From Rhizobium tropici CIAT 899 (GTDB lineage: Bacteria > Pseudomonadota > Alphaproteobacteria > Rhizobiales > Rhizobiaceae): a stretch of 64,000 nt of DNA. Shown here one piece after another: positions 36,819 to 46,266 of the stretch; position 1 is the stretch's first letter, and every line of letters begins with the position of its first letter. Both the position numbers and the translations under genes were made by a program. Under the pieces are notes generated by a model. The model saw only the letters and a list, made by a program, of their open reading frames with translations. It searched no databases and was not told the DNA's origin. The stretch covers positions 1,310,374 to 1,374,373 of the forward strand of contig NC_020062.1 of NCBI RefSeq assembly GCF_000330885.1, given 5' to 3'.

Positions 36819-38440
36819 GCTTCCACCGCCCTTCCCTTGAGCGCGAAGAGGCCGCGCGGACGTTTCTGGATGAAGAGTATGATGAGGACGAGGACGAGGA
36901 TCTTGCCGAGCACCGCTCCCGCATAGGGCTCGAGAAACTTGTTGAGGATGCCGAGCGAAAAAGCGCCGACGAGCGTCCCCCAGAGATTGCCGACGCCACC
37001 GAACACCACAACCATGAAGCTATCGATGATGTAGCCCTGGCCGAGGTTCGGCGAGACGTTGTCGATCTGCGAGAGTGCCACACCCGCCATGCCGGCGATG
37101 CCCGAGCCGAGCGCAAAGGTGAAGGCGTCGACCCATGAGGTGCGGATCCCCATCGAAGACGCCATGCGCCGGTTCTGCGTCACCGCCCGCATTTGCAATC
37201 CAAAGGCCGAGCGCTTGAGGAGAAGCAGGAGCGCCACGAAGACAGCGAGCGAAAACACGATGATCCAGAGCCGGTTCCAGGTGACCGAGAGATAGCCGAG
37301 GTCGAACGAACCGGACATCCAGGAGGGGTTGCCGACTTCCTGATTGGTCGGACCAAAGATCGAGCGCACCGCTTGCTGCAGGATCAGCGAGATGCCCCAG
37401 GTGGCGAGCAGTGTTTCCAGCGGCCGGCCATAGAGGAAGCGGATGACGCCGCGCTCGATGACGAGGCCGACGGCGCCGGTGACGAGGAAGGCGACTGGCA
37501 GGGCAATCGCCAGCGACCAGTCGAAGAGCTCAGGGTAAGATGTGCGGATGATGCTTTGAACCACGAAGGTCGAGTAGGCGCCGAGCATCACCATCTCGCC
37601 ATGCGCCATGTTGATGATGCCCATGACACCGAAGGTAATCGCAAGGCCGATAGCAGCCAGCAGCAAGACGGAGCCGAGCGACAGGCCGTACCAGACGTTC
37701 TGCACCGCATCCCAGAACTTCAATTGATCCTGGATGCCGACAATGGCGGCAGCGACATCGGGCTTCAGGCTGTCGTCGACGGAAACCGACGAAAGAATGC
37801 CGATGGCATCGCGGCCGCCTTCGTTCTTGATCGTCTCGATCGCCGCCTTTTTGTCTTCGATCGGACGGTCCGAGCCAAGCACGGCAACGGCTTTTGCGCG
37901 TTCAAGCACACCGCGGATATCCGCGTCCTTCTCGGTCTGCAGCGCCGTCTCGACGGCGTCGAGCGAATCCGCACTCGGCGCCTTCAAAATGGATTGCGCC
38001 GCTTCGAGCCTCGTGGCGCGATCCGGGCTCATCAGCGTCAGACCGCCGAGAGCCGCGCGAACCGCACGGCGCAGATTGTTGTTGATCTTGATCTTGCCGA
38101 GATTGTCCTTGGCTTCCTGACCGGCCGCTTGCCCGGTTAAAGGATCCACCAGATCCATCATGTCGCCGGAGGATTTGGCGATAAACACCTGGTTGTCGGA
38201 TTTTCTTATATAAAGATCACCGTCGGAAAAGGCCTGCAATGCCGGCACGACCTTGGGATCACCCGACTTCGCAAGGCTTTGGACGATATCGCCGGCCTTC
38301 TGGAAATTGGCCTGGCCGAGGGAGTTGATGAGGCCGTGGGCGTCTTCCTGGGCGCGCAGGCCTGTCGCCGTCAGCGCCAGCATCAGGCAGAAGCCGGCGA
38401 CCAGCGCCAGGGCGATGCGGTAAACGAATTTGTCGAACAT
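36815..38440 (-). CDS. urtB: Urea ABC transporter permease UrtB, with N-terminal periplasmic extension
   Basis: LivH-like permease of 541 residues. Unlike other branched-chain-type permeases, UrtB carries a long N-terminal region, seen here as a signal-like segment (residues 1-30) and a helical domain to about 235 (ALQAFSDGDLYIRKSDNQV, repeated helical pairs). The membrane part begins near 245 (WYGLSLGSVLLLAAIGLAI) with the family segment GVMGIINMAHGEMVMLGAY. The extension is normal for UrtB, not a fusion artefact. Second gene of the operon, 67 bases after urtA. Confidence 0.94.
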   Translation of the reverse strand: MFDKFVYRIALALVAGFCLMLALTATGLRAQEDAHGLINSLGQANFQKAGDIVQSLAKSGDPKVVPALQAFSDGDLYIRKSDNQVFIAKSSGDMMDLVDPLTGQAAGQEAKDNLGKIKINNNLRRAVRAALGGLTLMSPDRATRLEAAQSILKAPSADSLDAVETALQTEKDADIRGVLERAKAVAVLGSDRPIEDKKAAIETIKNEGGRDAIGILSSVSVDDSLKPDVAAAIVGIQDQLKFWDAVQNVWYGLSLGSVLLLAAIGLAITFGVMGIINMAHGEMVMLGAYSTFVVQSIIRTSYPELFDWSLAIALPVAFLVTGAVGLVIERGVIRFLYGRPLETLLATWGISLILQQAVRSIFGPTNQEVGNPSWMSGSFDLGYLSVTWNRLWIIVFSLAVFVALLLLLKRSAFGLQMRAVTQNRRMASSMGIRTSWVDAFTFALGSGIAGMAGVALSQIDNVSPNLGQGYIIDSFMVVVFGGVGNLWGTLVGAFSLGILNKFLEPYAGAVLGKILVLVLIILFIQKRPRGLFALKGRAVEA

Positions 38441-38507
38441 TGCGCTAGTCCCCTCAAGCTGCCGCGGCCAGAAAAGCCTGCCCGCGGCGATCTTGCGTCG
38501 GCTGATA

Positions 38508-39797
38508 TCAGGAGCCCTTGCCGCCGCACTTGCCGGTGGTGACGTTGAAGTTGCCGCAGTTCATCGGCATACGCCAATCCGAGATCAGGTCCTTGCTGTC
38601 AGGCAGGTAGTCAGACCATTCCTTGCCGACCACGGCGGGGGTCTGCGAAACGACGTCGAACTGGCCGTTTTCCTGCACTTCGCCGATCAGGACCGGCTTC
38701 GTGATGTAGTGGTTCGGCATCATGGTGGCGGTGCCGCCGGTGAGGTTCGGCACCGCGACACCGACGAGCGCGTCGATCACCTTGTCCGGATCGGTCGTGC
38801 CGGCCTTCTCGACAGCCTTCACCCACATGTTGAAGCCGATATAGGCGGCTTCCATCGGGTCGTTGGTCACACGCTTGTCGTTCTTGGTGTAGGCATGCCA
38901 TTCCTTGATGAAGGCGGCGTTGGCGGGCGTGTCGACGGACTGGAAGTAGTTCCAGGCGGCAAGATGGCCGACAAGCGGCTTGGTGTCGACGCCGGCCAGC
39001 TCTTCTTCGCCGACCGAGAAGGCGACGACCGGGATATCCTCGGCCTTGACGCCCTGGTTGCCCAGTTCCTTGTAGAAGGGAACGTTGGCATCGCCGTTGA
39101 TGGTGGAGACGACGGCGGTCTTCTTGCCGGCCGCGCCGAAAGCCTTGATCTTGGAGACTTCCGTCTGCCAGTCCGAGAAGCCGAACGGCGTGTAGTTGAT
39201 GATGATGTCCTCGTCCTTGACGCCCTTGGACTTCAGATAGGCTTCGAGGATCTTGTTGGTCGTGCGCGGATAGACATAGTCGGTGCCTTCAAGCACCCAG
39301 CGCTGTACGCCTTCGTTCTTCATCAGGTAGTCGACGGCAGGAATTGCCTGCTGGTTGGGAGCGGCGCCGGTGTAGAAGACGTTACGCTCGGACTCTTCGC
39401 CTTCGAACTGTACCGGATAGAACAGGATCGAATTCAGTTCCTTGAAGACCGGCAGCACCGACTTGCGCGACACGGAGGTCCAGCAGCCGAATACGGCCGA
39501 GACCTTGTCCTTCTGGATCAGTTCGCGAGCCTTTTCGGCAAAGAGCGGCCAGTCGGAGGCCGGGTCGACGACGACGGGTTCGAGCTTCTTGCCGAGAACG
39601 CCGCCCTTCTTGTTCTGCTCGTCGATGAGCATCAGCATGGCATCCTTCAGCGTCGTTTCCGAAATCGCCATGGTGCCGGACAGCGAATGCAGGACGCCGA
39701 CCTTGATGGTGTCGTCGGCTGCGAAAGCGCCGTGGAATGCTGTGGTGGACATGATGGCGCCGAGCAGCGCGCCGGAGACGAGAGTCTTGAATTTCAT
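38508..39797 (-). CDS. urtA: Urea-binding protein UrtA
   Basis: Periplasmic urea-binding protein of 429 residues, first gene of the operon. Signal peptide at residues 1-27 (cut after GAFA), mature start ADDTIKVGVLHSLSGTMAISE, which is diagnostic of UrtA, as are FGCWTSVSRKSVLPVFKE, LFYPVQFEGEESERNVFYTGA and YIGFNMWVKAVEKAGT. ATG at 39797 has GAGGGG eight bases upstream. It is divergent from the permease-kinase fusion gene at 40028 with a 230-base control region carrying ACGTA repeats. Binds urea and passes it to UrtBC. Confidence 0.95.
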   Translation of the reverse strand: MKFKTLVSGALLGAIMSTTAFHGAFAADDTIKVGVLHSLSGTMAISETTLKDAMLMLIDEQNKKGGVLGKKLEPVVVDPASDWPLFAEKARELIQKDKVSAVFGCWTSVSRKSVLPVFKELNSILFYPVQFEGEESERNVFYTGAAPNQQAIPAVDYLMKNEGVQRWVLEGTDYVYPRTTNKILEAYLKSKGVKDEDIIINYTPFGFSDWQTEVSKIKAFGAAGKKTAVVSTINGDANVPFYKELGNQGVKAEDIPVVAFSVGEEELAGVDTKPLVGHLAAWNYFQSVDTPANAAFIKEWHAYTKNDKRVTNDPMEAAYIGFNMWVKAVEKAGTTDPDKVIDALVGVAVPNLTGGTATMMPNHYITKPVLIGEVQENGQFDVVSQTPAVVGKEWSDYLPDSKDLISDWRMPMNCGNFNVTTGKCGGKGS

Positions 39798-39892
39798 CCG
39801 TGGTTCCCCTCTTTTTGTCTGCCGCAACGGCCGGTAAACAAGGATTAGCCGCTGCCTTCCGCGACTATCCGGCGCACCCTCAGGAAACCACA

Positions 39893-39908
39893 TACGTAAA
39901 ATGACGTA
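39893..39908. promoter_or_regulatory. ACGTA repeats in the urtA / sensor-kinase control region
   Basis: TACGT-AAAATG-ACGTA reads both as a 5-base inverted repeat and as two ACGTA direct repeats ten bases apart, one helical turn. It lies 96 bases upstream of urtA and 120 upstream of the kinase gene. LuxR/NarL-type response regulators commonly bind such short paired half-sites; assignment to the regulator at 43410 is inference. Confidence 0.4.
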
Positions 39909-40027
39909 GACGCCGGGGCGAAATGTGCAGCTTTGGGCACTCCGACGCTCTTAAGCACGGCATCGATCCATGTTACGACGTCTTCGGACCGCTAAGGTGA
40001 CGATGGCGGGACTGCTGAAGGGTAAGC

Positions 40028-43000
40028 ATGGCTGCGCGGCAACGCATCATTCCGGTAAGACGCGAATATAATCGCTGGGTCGCAAACCAGACGCTGGAAG
40101 ACTACGCCCTGCGTTTCACCGCCAAGAGCGCCCGGCAATTTTCTTCGCAACGTATCTCGCAAACCGCGATCGGCGCCATTTCCTTCCTGGCGCTGGAGGC
40201 GATCGGCGGCACGATCACGCTCTCCTACGGCACCACCAACGCCTTCTACGCCATCATCGTCGCAAGCCTCGCCATGCTCGCAGTCGGCCTGCCGATCAGC
40301 CGATATGCGATCCGCCACGGCGTCGATATCGATCTTCTGACGCGCGGCGCGAGCTTCGGCTATATCGGCTCGACCATCACCTCGCTGATCTATGCCAGCT
40401 TCACCTTCATGCTGTTTGCGATCGAAGCCTCGATCATGTCCGGAGCACTGGAGCTGACGCTCGGCATACCCGTTTGGATCGGCTACATCATCAGCGCCGT
40501 CATGGTGATCCCGCTCGTCACCCATGGTGTCCGTCTCATCAGCCGGTTTCAGCTGCTGACGCAGCCCTTCTGGATTGTTCTCAACATCCTGCCGTTCGTC
40601 TTCATCGCCTTTGCCGATTGGGAAAAATTCGACCTCTGGCGGGCCTTTGCCGGCATTCACCACCCCGCAAGCGCGCCGGGCAGCGCCGCTCCTTTCGACC
40701 TGGTGGAGTTCGGCGCCGCTTCCGCCGTCATCCTGGCGCTGATGTCGCAGATCGGCGAACAGGCTGACTTCCTGCGCTTCCTGCCACCGGAAGGTCACCG
40801 CAAATGGCGTCATCGCCTGGCCATCTTCCTGGCCGGACCCGGATGGGTCATCATCGGGGCGCCGAAGCTGCTCGCCGGCTCCTTCCTTGTCGTCCTGACG
40901 CTGACGTCAGGCGTGCCGGCCGACCGCGCTGCCGACCCGGCACAGATGTATCTGACCGCCTTCGGCTACATGATCCCTTGGCACAATGCGGCATTGCTGT
41001 TGATGGCCGCCTTCGTGATGATCTCGCAGCTGAAGATCAACGTCATGAACGCCTATGCCGGCTCGCTCGCCTGGTCGAACTTCTTTTCGCGGCTGACGCA
41101 CAGCCATCCAGGCCGTGTCATCTGGCTCGTCTTCAACGTCGCCATTGCGCTGCTTTTGATGGAACTCGGCATCTACCGGCTGCTGGAGGAGACACTCGGC
41201 ATTTTTTCGATCATCGCCATGGCCTGGCTCTGCACCGTCTCCGCCGATCTCTTCATCAACAAGCCGCTGGGGCTTGCACCTCCCGGCATCGAGTTCAAAC
41301 GCGCGCATCTCTACGACATCAATCCGGTCGGCCTCGGCGCCATGGCGCTTTCGGCAACCATCGCTCTCATCGCGCATTTCGGCGCCTTCGGTTCGATTGC
41401 CGCCTCGCTTGCGCCCTATATCACCCTGATCGTCGCGCTTATCGCATCACCTGCCATCGCCTGGATCACCAAGGGCAAATACTATCTCGCCCGCAAGCCG
41501 CGGCAGAGCTGGAAGAACCTGACCACCATCACCTGCTCCGTCTGCGAGCACCCGTTCGAGCCGGAGGACATGGCCTGGTGTCCGGCCTATGCCGCGCCGA
41601 TCTGCTCGCTCTGCTGTTCGCTCGACAGCCGCTGCCACGACATGTGCAAGCCGAAGGCTCGGCTCAACACGCAGGTCGCCACCGTCGCAAAAACCTTGCT
41701 GCCGGAAAGCATCGTCGCAAGGCTCGCGACGCGCCTCGGCCGCTATGGAATTGCCGTTGTCTTGGCGCTGACCGCCATGGGCGCTATTCTTGCAATGATC
41801 GCGCATCAGGTCGGCGCAGCCTCTCCCGAGACCGCTGCCGTGGTCGACCGCACCATCCTCATCGTCTTCTTCGTCTTTGCCGTCATCGCCGGCGTCGCGT
41901 GCTGGTTCTATGTGCTTGCCCATGACAGCCGCGTGGTCGCCGAAGAAGAATCTTCGCGCCAGAACACGCTGCTTTTGAAGGAAATTGCCGCCCACAAGAA
42001 AACGGACGCTGCCCTGCAGGGTGCCAAGGAGGCGGCCGAGGCGGCAAACCGCGCCAAGAGCCGCTATGTCGTGGGTCTCAGCCACGAATTGCGCACGCCG
42101 CTCAATGCCGTGCTCGGTTACGCGCAGATCCTTGAGCGCGACGAGACCATTCCGGCGCCCCGACAATCCTCGCTGAAGGTTATCCGACGCAGCGCCGAGC
42201 ATCTTTCCGGCCTGATCGACGGGCTGCTCGATATTTCCAAGATCGAGGCCGGCCGCCTGCAGGTCTATTCCAACGAGATCAACATCCAGGATTTTCTCGA
42301 CCAGATCGTCGACATGTTCCATCCGCAGGCACAGGCAAAGGGGCTGGCTTTCGTCCACGAGCGCGCCGCCGCCTTGCCCGACTATGTCCGCACCGACGAG
42401 AAGCGGCTGCGCCAGATCCTCGTCAATCTCTTGTCCAACGCCATCAAGTTCACCGATGCCGGAACCGTCCGCTTCGAGGTGGGCTATAGAAACCAGGTCG
42501 CGACCTTCACCGTTTCCGACACCGGCCGCGGCATAGCGGCAAAGGACATTACCCGTATCTACGAGCCCTTTCAGCGCGGCGAAGCCGACAGCATCAGACC
42601 AATGCCAGGCCTCGGCCTTGGTCTCACCATCACGCGATTGCTGACGAATACGCTCGGTGGCGAGATTTCGGTCTCAAGCGAGAAGGACGTGGGCTCGACC
42701 TTCAGGGTGCGCCTGATGTTATCTGCGGTGATCCGGCCGATGAAGCCGCCGGCGCAGGAGCAGCGTATCGTCGGCTACGAGGGGCCGCGGCGCACCATCG
42801 TCGTCGTCGACGACAATGAGGATCATCGCGAACTGATGCGCGAGATACTCTCGCCACTCGATTTCATCGTGCTCACCGCCGCCGGCGGCCCGGACTGCCT
42901 GACCTTGATCGAGGGCATCAAGCCGGATCTGTTCCTGGTCGATATTTCCATGCCCGGCATGAACGGATGGCAGCTCGTCTCACGGCTCAGGGAAAACGGC

Positions 43001-43417
43001 CAGACGGCACCGATCCTGATGCTGTCGGCCAATATAGGTGACGCTGCTGCGGCGACCGACAGCGACGACAGCCATAACGACGCCATCTCCAAACCGGTCG
43101 ACATCCGCCAGCTTCGCGACAAGCTCGCGCTGCATCTCGGGCTGAAATGGATCTATGCCGATGCTTCTATCCCGACCGCGCCGAAGCCGCCACCGCCCCT
43201 GAAGAGCCCTGGGATCGAGCATGTCCGCGAATTGCTGCGGCTCGGCGAGATCGGTTATGTCAGGGGAATCGAAGCAAAGCTTGCGGATCTTGCGAAACTT
43301 GAAGAAAACAGACCCTTCATCGATGCCTTGCGCGCCCATGTCCAGGCTTTCGATCTCGACGGTTTCCTGAAGGTGCTGCGCAGCTTCGACACTGAAAAGG
43401 TAGAACAGATTGGCTGA
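40028..43417 (+). CDS. NCS1-like permease / histidine kinase / receiver fusion (transporter-type sensor)
   Basis: 1129-residue hybrid sensor. Residues 1-480 form about 12 membrane helices resembling NCS1 nucleobase/allantoin permeases (LTRGASFGYIGSTITSLIYA, SRFQLLTQPFWIVLNILP). Next is a cytoplasmic eight-cysteine cluster: Cys503, 506, 518, 526, 529, 530, 536 and 540. A further pair of hydrophobic segments lies at about 575-640 and a coiled region at 645-675. The HisKA domain carries phosphoacceptor His686 in LSHELRTPLNAV. The HATPase has N box LVNLLSNAIKFTD, DTGRGIA and GLGLGLTI. A receiver domain at about 915-1040 has phospho-Asp972 in LVDISMPGMNGW, and about 80 helical residues follow. It is divergent from urtABCDE and overlaps a LuxR-type response regulator gene, so it probably senses urea or a related nitrogen solute and controls uptake. 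Ligand and control are inferred. Confidence 0.88.
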   Translation: MAARQRIIPVRREYNRWVANQTLEDYALRFTAKSARQFSSQRISQTAIGAISFLALEAIGGTITLSYGTTNAFYAIIVASLAMLAVGLPISRYAIRHGVDIDLLTRGASFGYIGSTITSLIYASFTFMLFAIEASIMSGALELTLGIPVWIGYIISAVMVIPLVTHGVRLISRFQLLTQPFWIVLNILPFVFIAFADWEKFDLWRAFAGIHHPASAPGSAAPFDLVEFGAASAVILALMSQIGEQADFLRFLPPEGHRKWRHRLAIFLAGPGWVIIGAPKLLAGSFLVVLTLTSGVPADRAADPAQMYLTAFGYMIPWHNAALLLMAAFVMISQLKINVMNAYAGSLAWSNFFSRLTHSHPGRVIWLVFNVAIALLLMELGIYRLLEETLGIFSIIAMAWLCTVSADLFINKPLGLAPPGIEFKRAHLYDINPVGLGAMALSATIALIAHFGAFGSIAASLAPYITLIVALIASPAIAWITKGKYYLARKPRQSWKNLTTITCSVCEHPFEPEDMAWCPAYAAPICSLCCSLDSRCHDMCKPKARLNTQVATVAKTLLPESIVARLATRLGRYGIAVVLALTAMGAILAMIAHQVGAASPETAAVVDRTILIVFFVFAVIAGVACWFYVLAHDSRVVAEEESSRQNTLLLKEIAAHKKTDAALQGAKEAAEAANRAKSRYVVGLSHELRTPLNAVLGYAQILERDETIPAPRQSSLKVIRRSAEHLSGLIDGLLDISKIEAGRLQVYSNEINIQDFLDQIVDMFHPQAQAKGLAFVHERAAALPDYVRTDEKRLRQILVNLLSNAIKFTDAGTVRFEVGYRNQVATFTVSDTGRGIAAKDITRIYEPFQRGEADSIRPMPGLGLGLTITRLLTNTLGGEISVSSEKDVGSTFRVRLMLSAVIRPMKPPAQEQRIVGYEGPRRTIVVVDDNEDHRELMREILSPLDFIVLTAAGGPDCLTLIEGIKPDLFLVDISMPGMNGWQLVSRLRENGQTAPILMLSANIGDAAAATDSDDSHNDAISKPVDIRQLRDKLALHLGLKWIYADASIPTAPKPPPPLKSPGIEHVRELLRLGEIGYVRGIEAKLADLAKLEENRPFIDALRAHVQAFDLDGFLKVLRSFDTEKVEQIG

Positions 43418-44333
43418 GCCTGCCCTTCCCCGCGATATAGTCCTGCTGGTGGACGATTCACCGGAGGCGCTCGGTTTTCTGACTGACGCGCTCGAGCAAT
43501 CCGGCTTTTCCGTGCTGATCGCCACCTCGGGACCGGCGGCGCTCAACATCGTCGAGCGCATCACACCCGATCTCATCCTGCTCGATGCCGTCATGCCTGT
43601 CATGGATGGTTTCGAAACTTGCCGCCGGCTGAAAGCCAATGCCGGCATCGCCCAGATTCCGGTCGTCTTCATGACCGGGCTCACCGAAACCGAGCATGTG
43701 GTGCATGCGCTGGAATCCGGCGGCGTCGATTATCTCACCAAGCCGATCAATATCGACGAACTGCGCGCCCGCATCCGGGTCCACCTGCGCAATGCCCGCT
43801 CGGCTCAAAGCGCCAGGGTGGCGCTCGACGCCGCGGGCCGCCATCTCCTGGCGGTCAAGGGCAATGGCGCCATCCATTGGTCGACGCCCCAGGCAACCCG
43901 CCTGATCAATGCTGCCACGGGCAGCGACGACGGCCTTGAGCTCGCCTCGAAACATATCGCCGCCTTCATGCTGGAGCGCGAGCGGCTCGGCCCTGCTCGC
44001 GACAATCTTCTTTCGATGAACAATGGCGGCCAGGCGGCACTGCAATTCACCTTTCTCGGTGCCATCGGCGCCGACGAATACCTCTTTCGCCTGACGGCCA
44101 CCAGCCAGCGTGCCGACGACGAAGCCCTGCGCCGGCATTTTGCGCTGACGCAGCGCGAATCCGAAGTATTGCTGTGGCTCGCCAAGGGCAAATCCAACCG
44201 CGATATCGGCGAAATCCTCGGCCTTTCCGCCCGCACCGTGAACAAGCATCTTGAGCAGATCTATGTAAAGCTCGGCGTCGAAAACCGGGCATCGGCGGCT
44301 GTCAGGGCCGCGCACGTCCTGCATGAAGCTTAA
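43410..44333 (+). CDS. Response regulator, receiver plus LuxR-type helix-turn-helix
   Basis: Output regulator of 307 residues. Receiver at 1-125 with acidic pair LVDDSPEA, phospho-Asp59 in LLDAVMPVMDGFE, Thr in VFMTGLTE and Lys in YLTKPINI. A middle region of about 110 residues (130-235) looks like a degenerate PAS- or linker-type domain. The LuxR/GerE helix-turn-helix is at 243-305 (LTQRESEVLLWLAKGKSNRDI, then ARTVNKHLEQIYVKLGVENR). The start is TTG at 43410, after AAAGG, overlapping the sensor gene by 8 bases, so the pair is translationally coupled. Likely targets are urtA and its own operon. Confidence 0.92.
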   Translation: MAEPALPRDIVLLVDDSPEALGFLTDALEQSGFSVLIATSGPAALNIVERITPDLILLDAVMPVMDGFETCRRLKANAGIAQIPVVFMTGLTETEHVVHALESGGVDYLTKPINIDELRARIRVHLRNARSAQSARVALDAAGRHLLAVKGNGAIHWSTPQATRLINAATGSDDGLELASKHIAAFMLERERLGPARDNLLSMNNGGQAALQFTFLGAIGADEYLFRLTATSQRADDEALRRHFALTQRESEVLLWLAKGKSNRDIGEILGLSARTVNKHLEQIYVKLGVENRASAAVRAAHVLHEA

Positions 44334-44348
44334 GCCGCGGCCAGTTTT

Positions 44349-45200
44349 TCATTCCCCGCTCAAAAAACGCTGGAGCGAGTTTGCAAGATCGCCGGGATTT
44401 TCCTCCGCGACGTGGTGACCGCTTTCGATGCCGTGGCCGGTGACATTCACCGCCCACAAGCGCCAGATTTCCCTCGGATCGCCGAAGAAGTATTCCAGAT
44501 CGTCTTTCGTCGACCAAAGGCAAAGCAACGGGCATGCGATCCGTTTACCGGCAAGGCGGTACTGCAGCTCATCCTGCCGATCAACGGTCAATCCTGCCCG
44601 ATAATCCTCGATCATCCCATGGACGACCGCGGGATCGTGGATCGCCGTCAGCAGATCGTCATAGGCCTCTTTCCCCATGAAATCAGGGTGAATGCGGCTG
44701 TACCACGCGCGAGGGTCGGCATTGATGGCATGTTCGGGCTTTTCCGGCTGCGCGAAGAAGAACCAATGGTACCAATCACGCGCAAAGCGCCAATCCATCC
44801 GTTCGAGATGCTCGATGATCGGAATGCTGTCGATCACGGCGACCTTTGTGACGATCTCGGGATGATCGAGGGCAAGGCGGAACGCCACGTAGCTGCCGCG
44901 GTCATGGCCCGCCACGGCAAAAGTCCGATGCCCTAAAGCCTGCATCAGCGCTACACAGTCCAGCGCCTTCGCCCGTTTCGAAGAATAACGGCTATCCTCG
45001 CTGTCAACGGGCTGGAAAGACTTCCCAAATCCCCTGAGGTCAGGGCAAACAATCGTGAAGTAGGGAGACAAGAGGTCTGCGACATGGCCCCAAGTCATAT
45101 GCGTTCGCGGATGGCCGTGCAGCAACAGCAACGGCGGCCCGTTGCCGCCGTGGCGAACGCGCAAAAGGCCGGGACCGACGTCGATATAATCCAATGTCAT
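44349..45200 (-). CDS. Alpha/beta hydrolase, haloacetate-dehalogenase-like
   Basis: Cytoplasmic hydrolase of 283 residues. The oxyanion motif is LLLLHGHPRTHMTW; the nucleophile is Asp in VAGHDRGSYVAFRLAL, as in haloacetate dehalogenases and epoxide hydrolases; the late acid is in WSTKDDLEYF and the base in ESGHHVAEE. The cap domain has WYHWFFFAQP, matching the His-Trp pair used for halide binding in fluoroacetate dehalogenase. The second arginine after the nucleophile (DRGxR) is Tyr here, so dehalogenase activity is uncertain. ATG at 45200, or TTG at 45212 behind GGCGGGA. It is convergent with the response regulator across 15 bases. Confidence 0.84.
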   Translation of the reverse strand: MTLDYIDVGPGLLRVRHGGNGPPLLLLHGHPRTHMTWGHVADLLSPYFTIVCPDLRGFGKSFQPVDSEDSRYSSKRAKALDCVALMQALGHRTFAVAGHDRGSYVAFRLALDHPEIVTKVAVIDSIPIIEHLERMDWRFARDWYHWFFFAQPEKPEHAINADPRAWYSRIHPDFMGKEAYDDLLTAIHDPAVVHGMIEDYRAGLTVDRQDELQYRLAGKRIACPLLCLWSTKDDLEYFFGDPREIWRLWAVNVTGHGIESGHHVAEENPGDLANSLQRFLSGE

Positions 45201-45435
45201 TCCGCTGAACAAATCCCGCCTCGAATATTCGCACCTTCCTCCTTACGTTTGCGGCATCGGATTGTTCCAACTTTGCTCTATGGGAATGGCACATGACTCC
45301 TACGACAGCGGAGCACCGATCGGCCTGCTTACCTTTTGAAAATTGGGCGACGGTCGCAGACCGCGTGCATAGACGACAATCATGCACGACGTGAAGCTGA
45401 ACGCCTCTACAACGCCGGCCAGGCTTCCAGCCATT

Positions 45436-46266
45436 CTACAATTCGGTGCGCACGCGCCACAATTCCGGGAAAAGCTCCACCTCCAGCATCCGCTTCAGAT
45501 ACGAGGTCCCCGCTGTTCCGCCTGTGCCGCGCTTGAAACCGATCACGCGCTCGACAGTGGTAACATGGTTGAAACGCCAGCGCCGGAAATAGTCCTCGAA
45601 GTCGACCAGCTTCTCGCCAACTTCGTAGGCTTCCCAGTATCGCGACGGATCGCGATAGACCGTCACCCAAACGGCCATGACACCCTCGTCGAATTGCCAT
45701 GCCTGGCGCAAGTCCCGCTTCAGCACCTCCTCCGGCACAGGCAGGCCGATGCGCGCCAACCGGCGCAAAACTTCATCATAGAGCGAGGGACGCGCCAGTT
45801 CGGCTTCCAGCATCTCCAGAATATCAGGCCGATGTTCGTGCGGCTTCAACATTGCGAGATTCCGGTTTCCGGCCGCATATTCGATCAGCCGGTATTGCCA
45901 TGACTGGAAGCCGGACGACTGGCCGAGATCGTCGCGGAAGCGCGTATATTCCGATGGCGTCATGGTCCTCAAGACATCCCATGCGGAATTCAGCTGCTCG
46001 AAAATCCGGGCCACACGCGATAGCATTTTCAACGCTTCCTGCGTCTGATCGGCCGCGATCATCTTCCTGGCTGCCTGGATCTCATATAGCGCAAGTTTCA
46101 TCCACAATTCGGACGTCTGATGCTGGATGATGAAGAGCATCTCGTCATGCGCCGATGACAATGGGAGCTGTGCCGTCAGAATCCGATCGATCTGCAAATA
46201 GTCGCCGTAGGACATGCGCTGCCGGAAATCCATCTCGGCGCCATCTTTCGAAGGATCATAGGTCAT
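45436..46266 (-). CDS. kynA: Tryptophan 2,3-dioxygenase
   Basis: Haem enzyme opening the indole ring of tryptophan to N-formylkynurenine, first step of the kynurenine pathway. 276 residues, normal for bacteria. Signatures: [31 protein letters not shown] (active-site His and Arg region), [13 protein letters not shown], and proximal haem His in [13 protein letters not shown]; the C-terminus [13 protein letters not shown] is standard. Start is ATG at 46266 with GGAGGAAAG upstream. No kynureninase or formamidase lies nearby. An ATTGTACAAT palindrome about 80 bases upstream may be an operator. Confidence 0.95.
   Translation of the reverse strand: MTYDPSKDGAEMDFRQRMSYGDYLQIDRILTAQLPLSSAHDEMLFIIQHQTSELWMKLALYEIQAARKMIAADQTQEALKMLSRVARIFEQLNSAWDVLRTMTPSEYTRFRDDLGQSSGFQSWQYRLIEYAAGNRNLAMLKPHEHRPDILEMLEAELARPSLYDEVLRRLARIGLPVPEEVLKRDLRQAWQFDEGVMAVWVTVYRDPSRYWEAYEVGEKLVDFEDYFRRWRFNHVTTVERVIGFKRGTGGTAGTSYLKRMLEVELFPELWRVRTEL

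Noticed and set aside
36815..38440. Long N-terminal part of UrtB considered as a gene fusion
   Set aside because: UrtB proteins normally carry this helical extension before the permease part.
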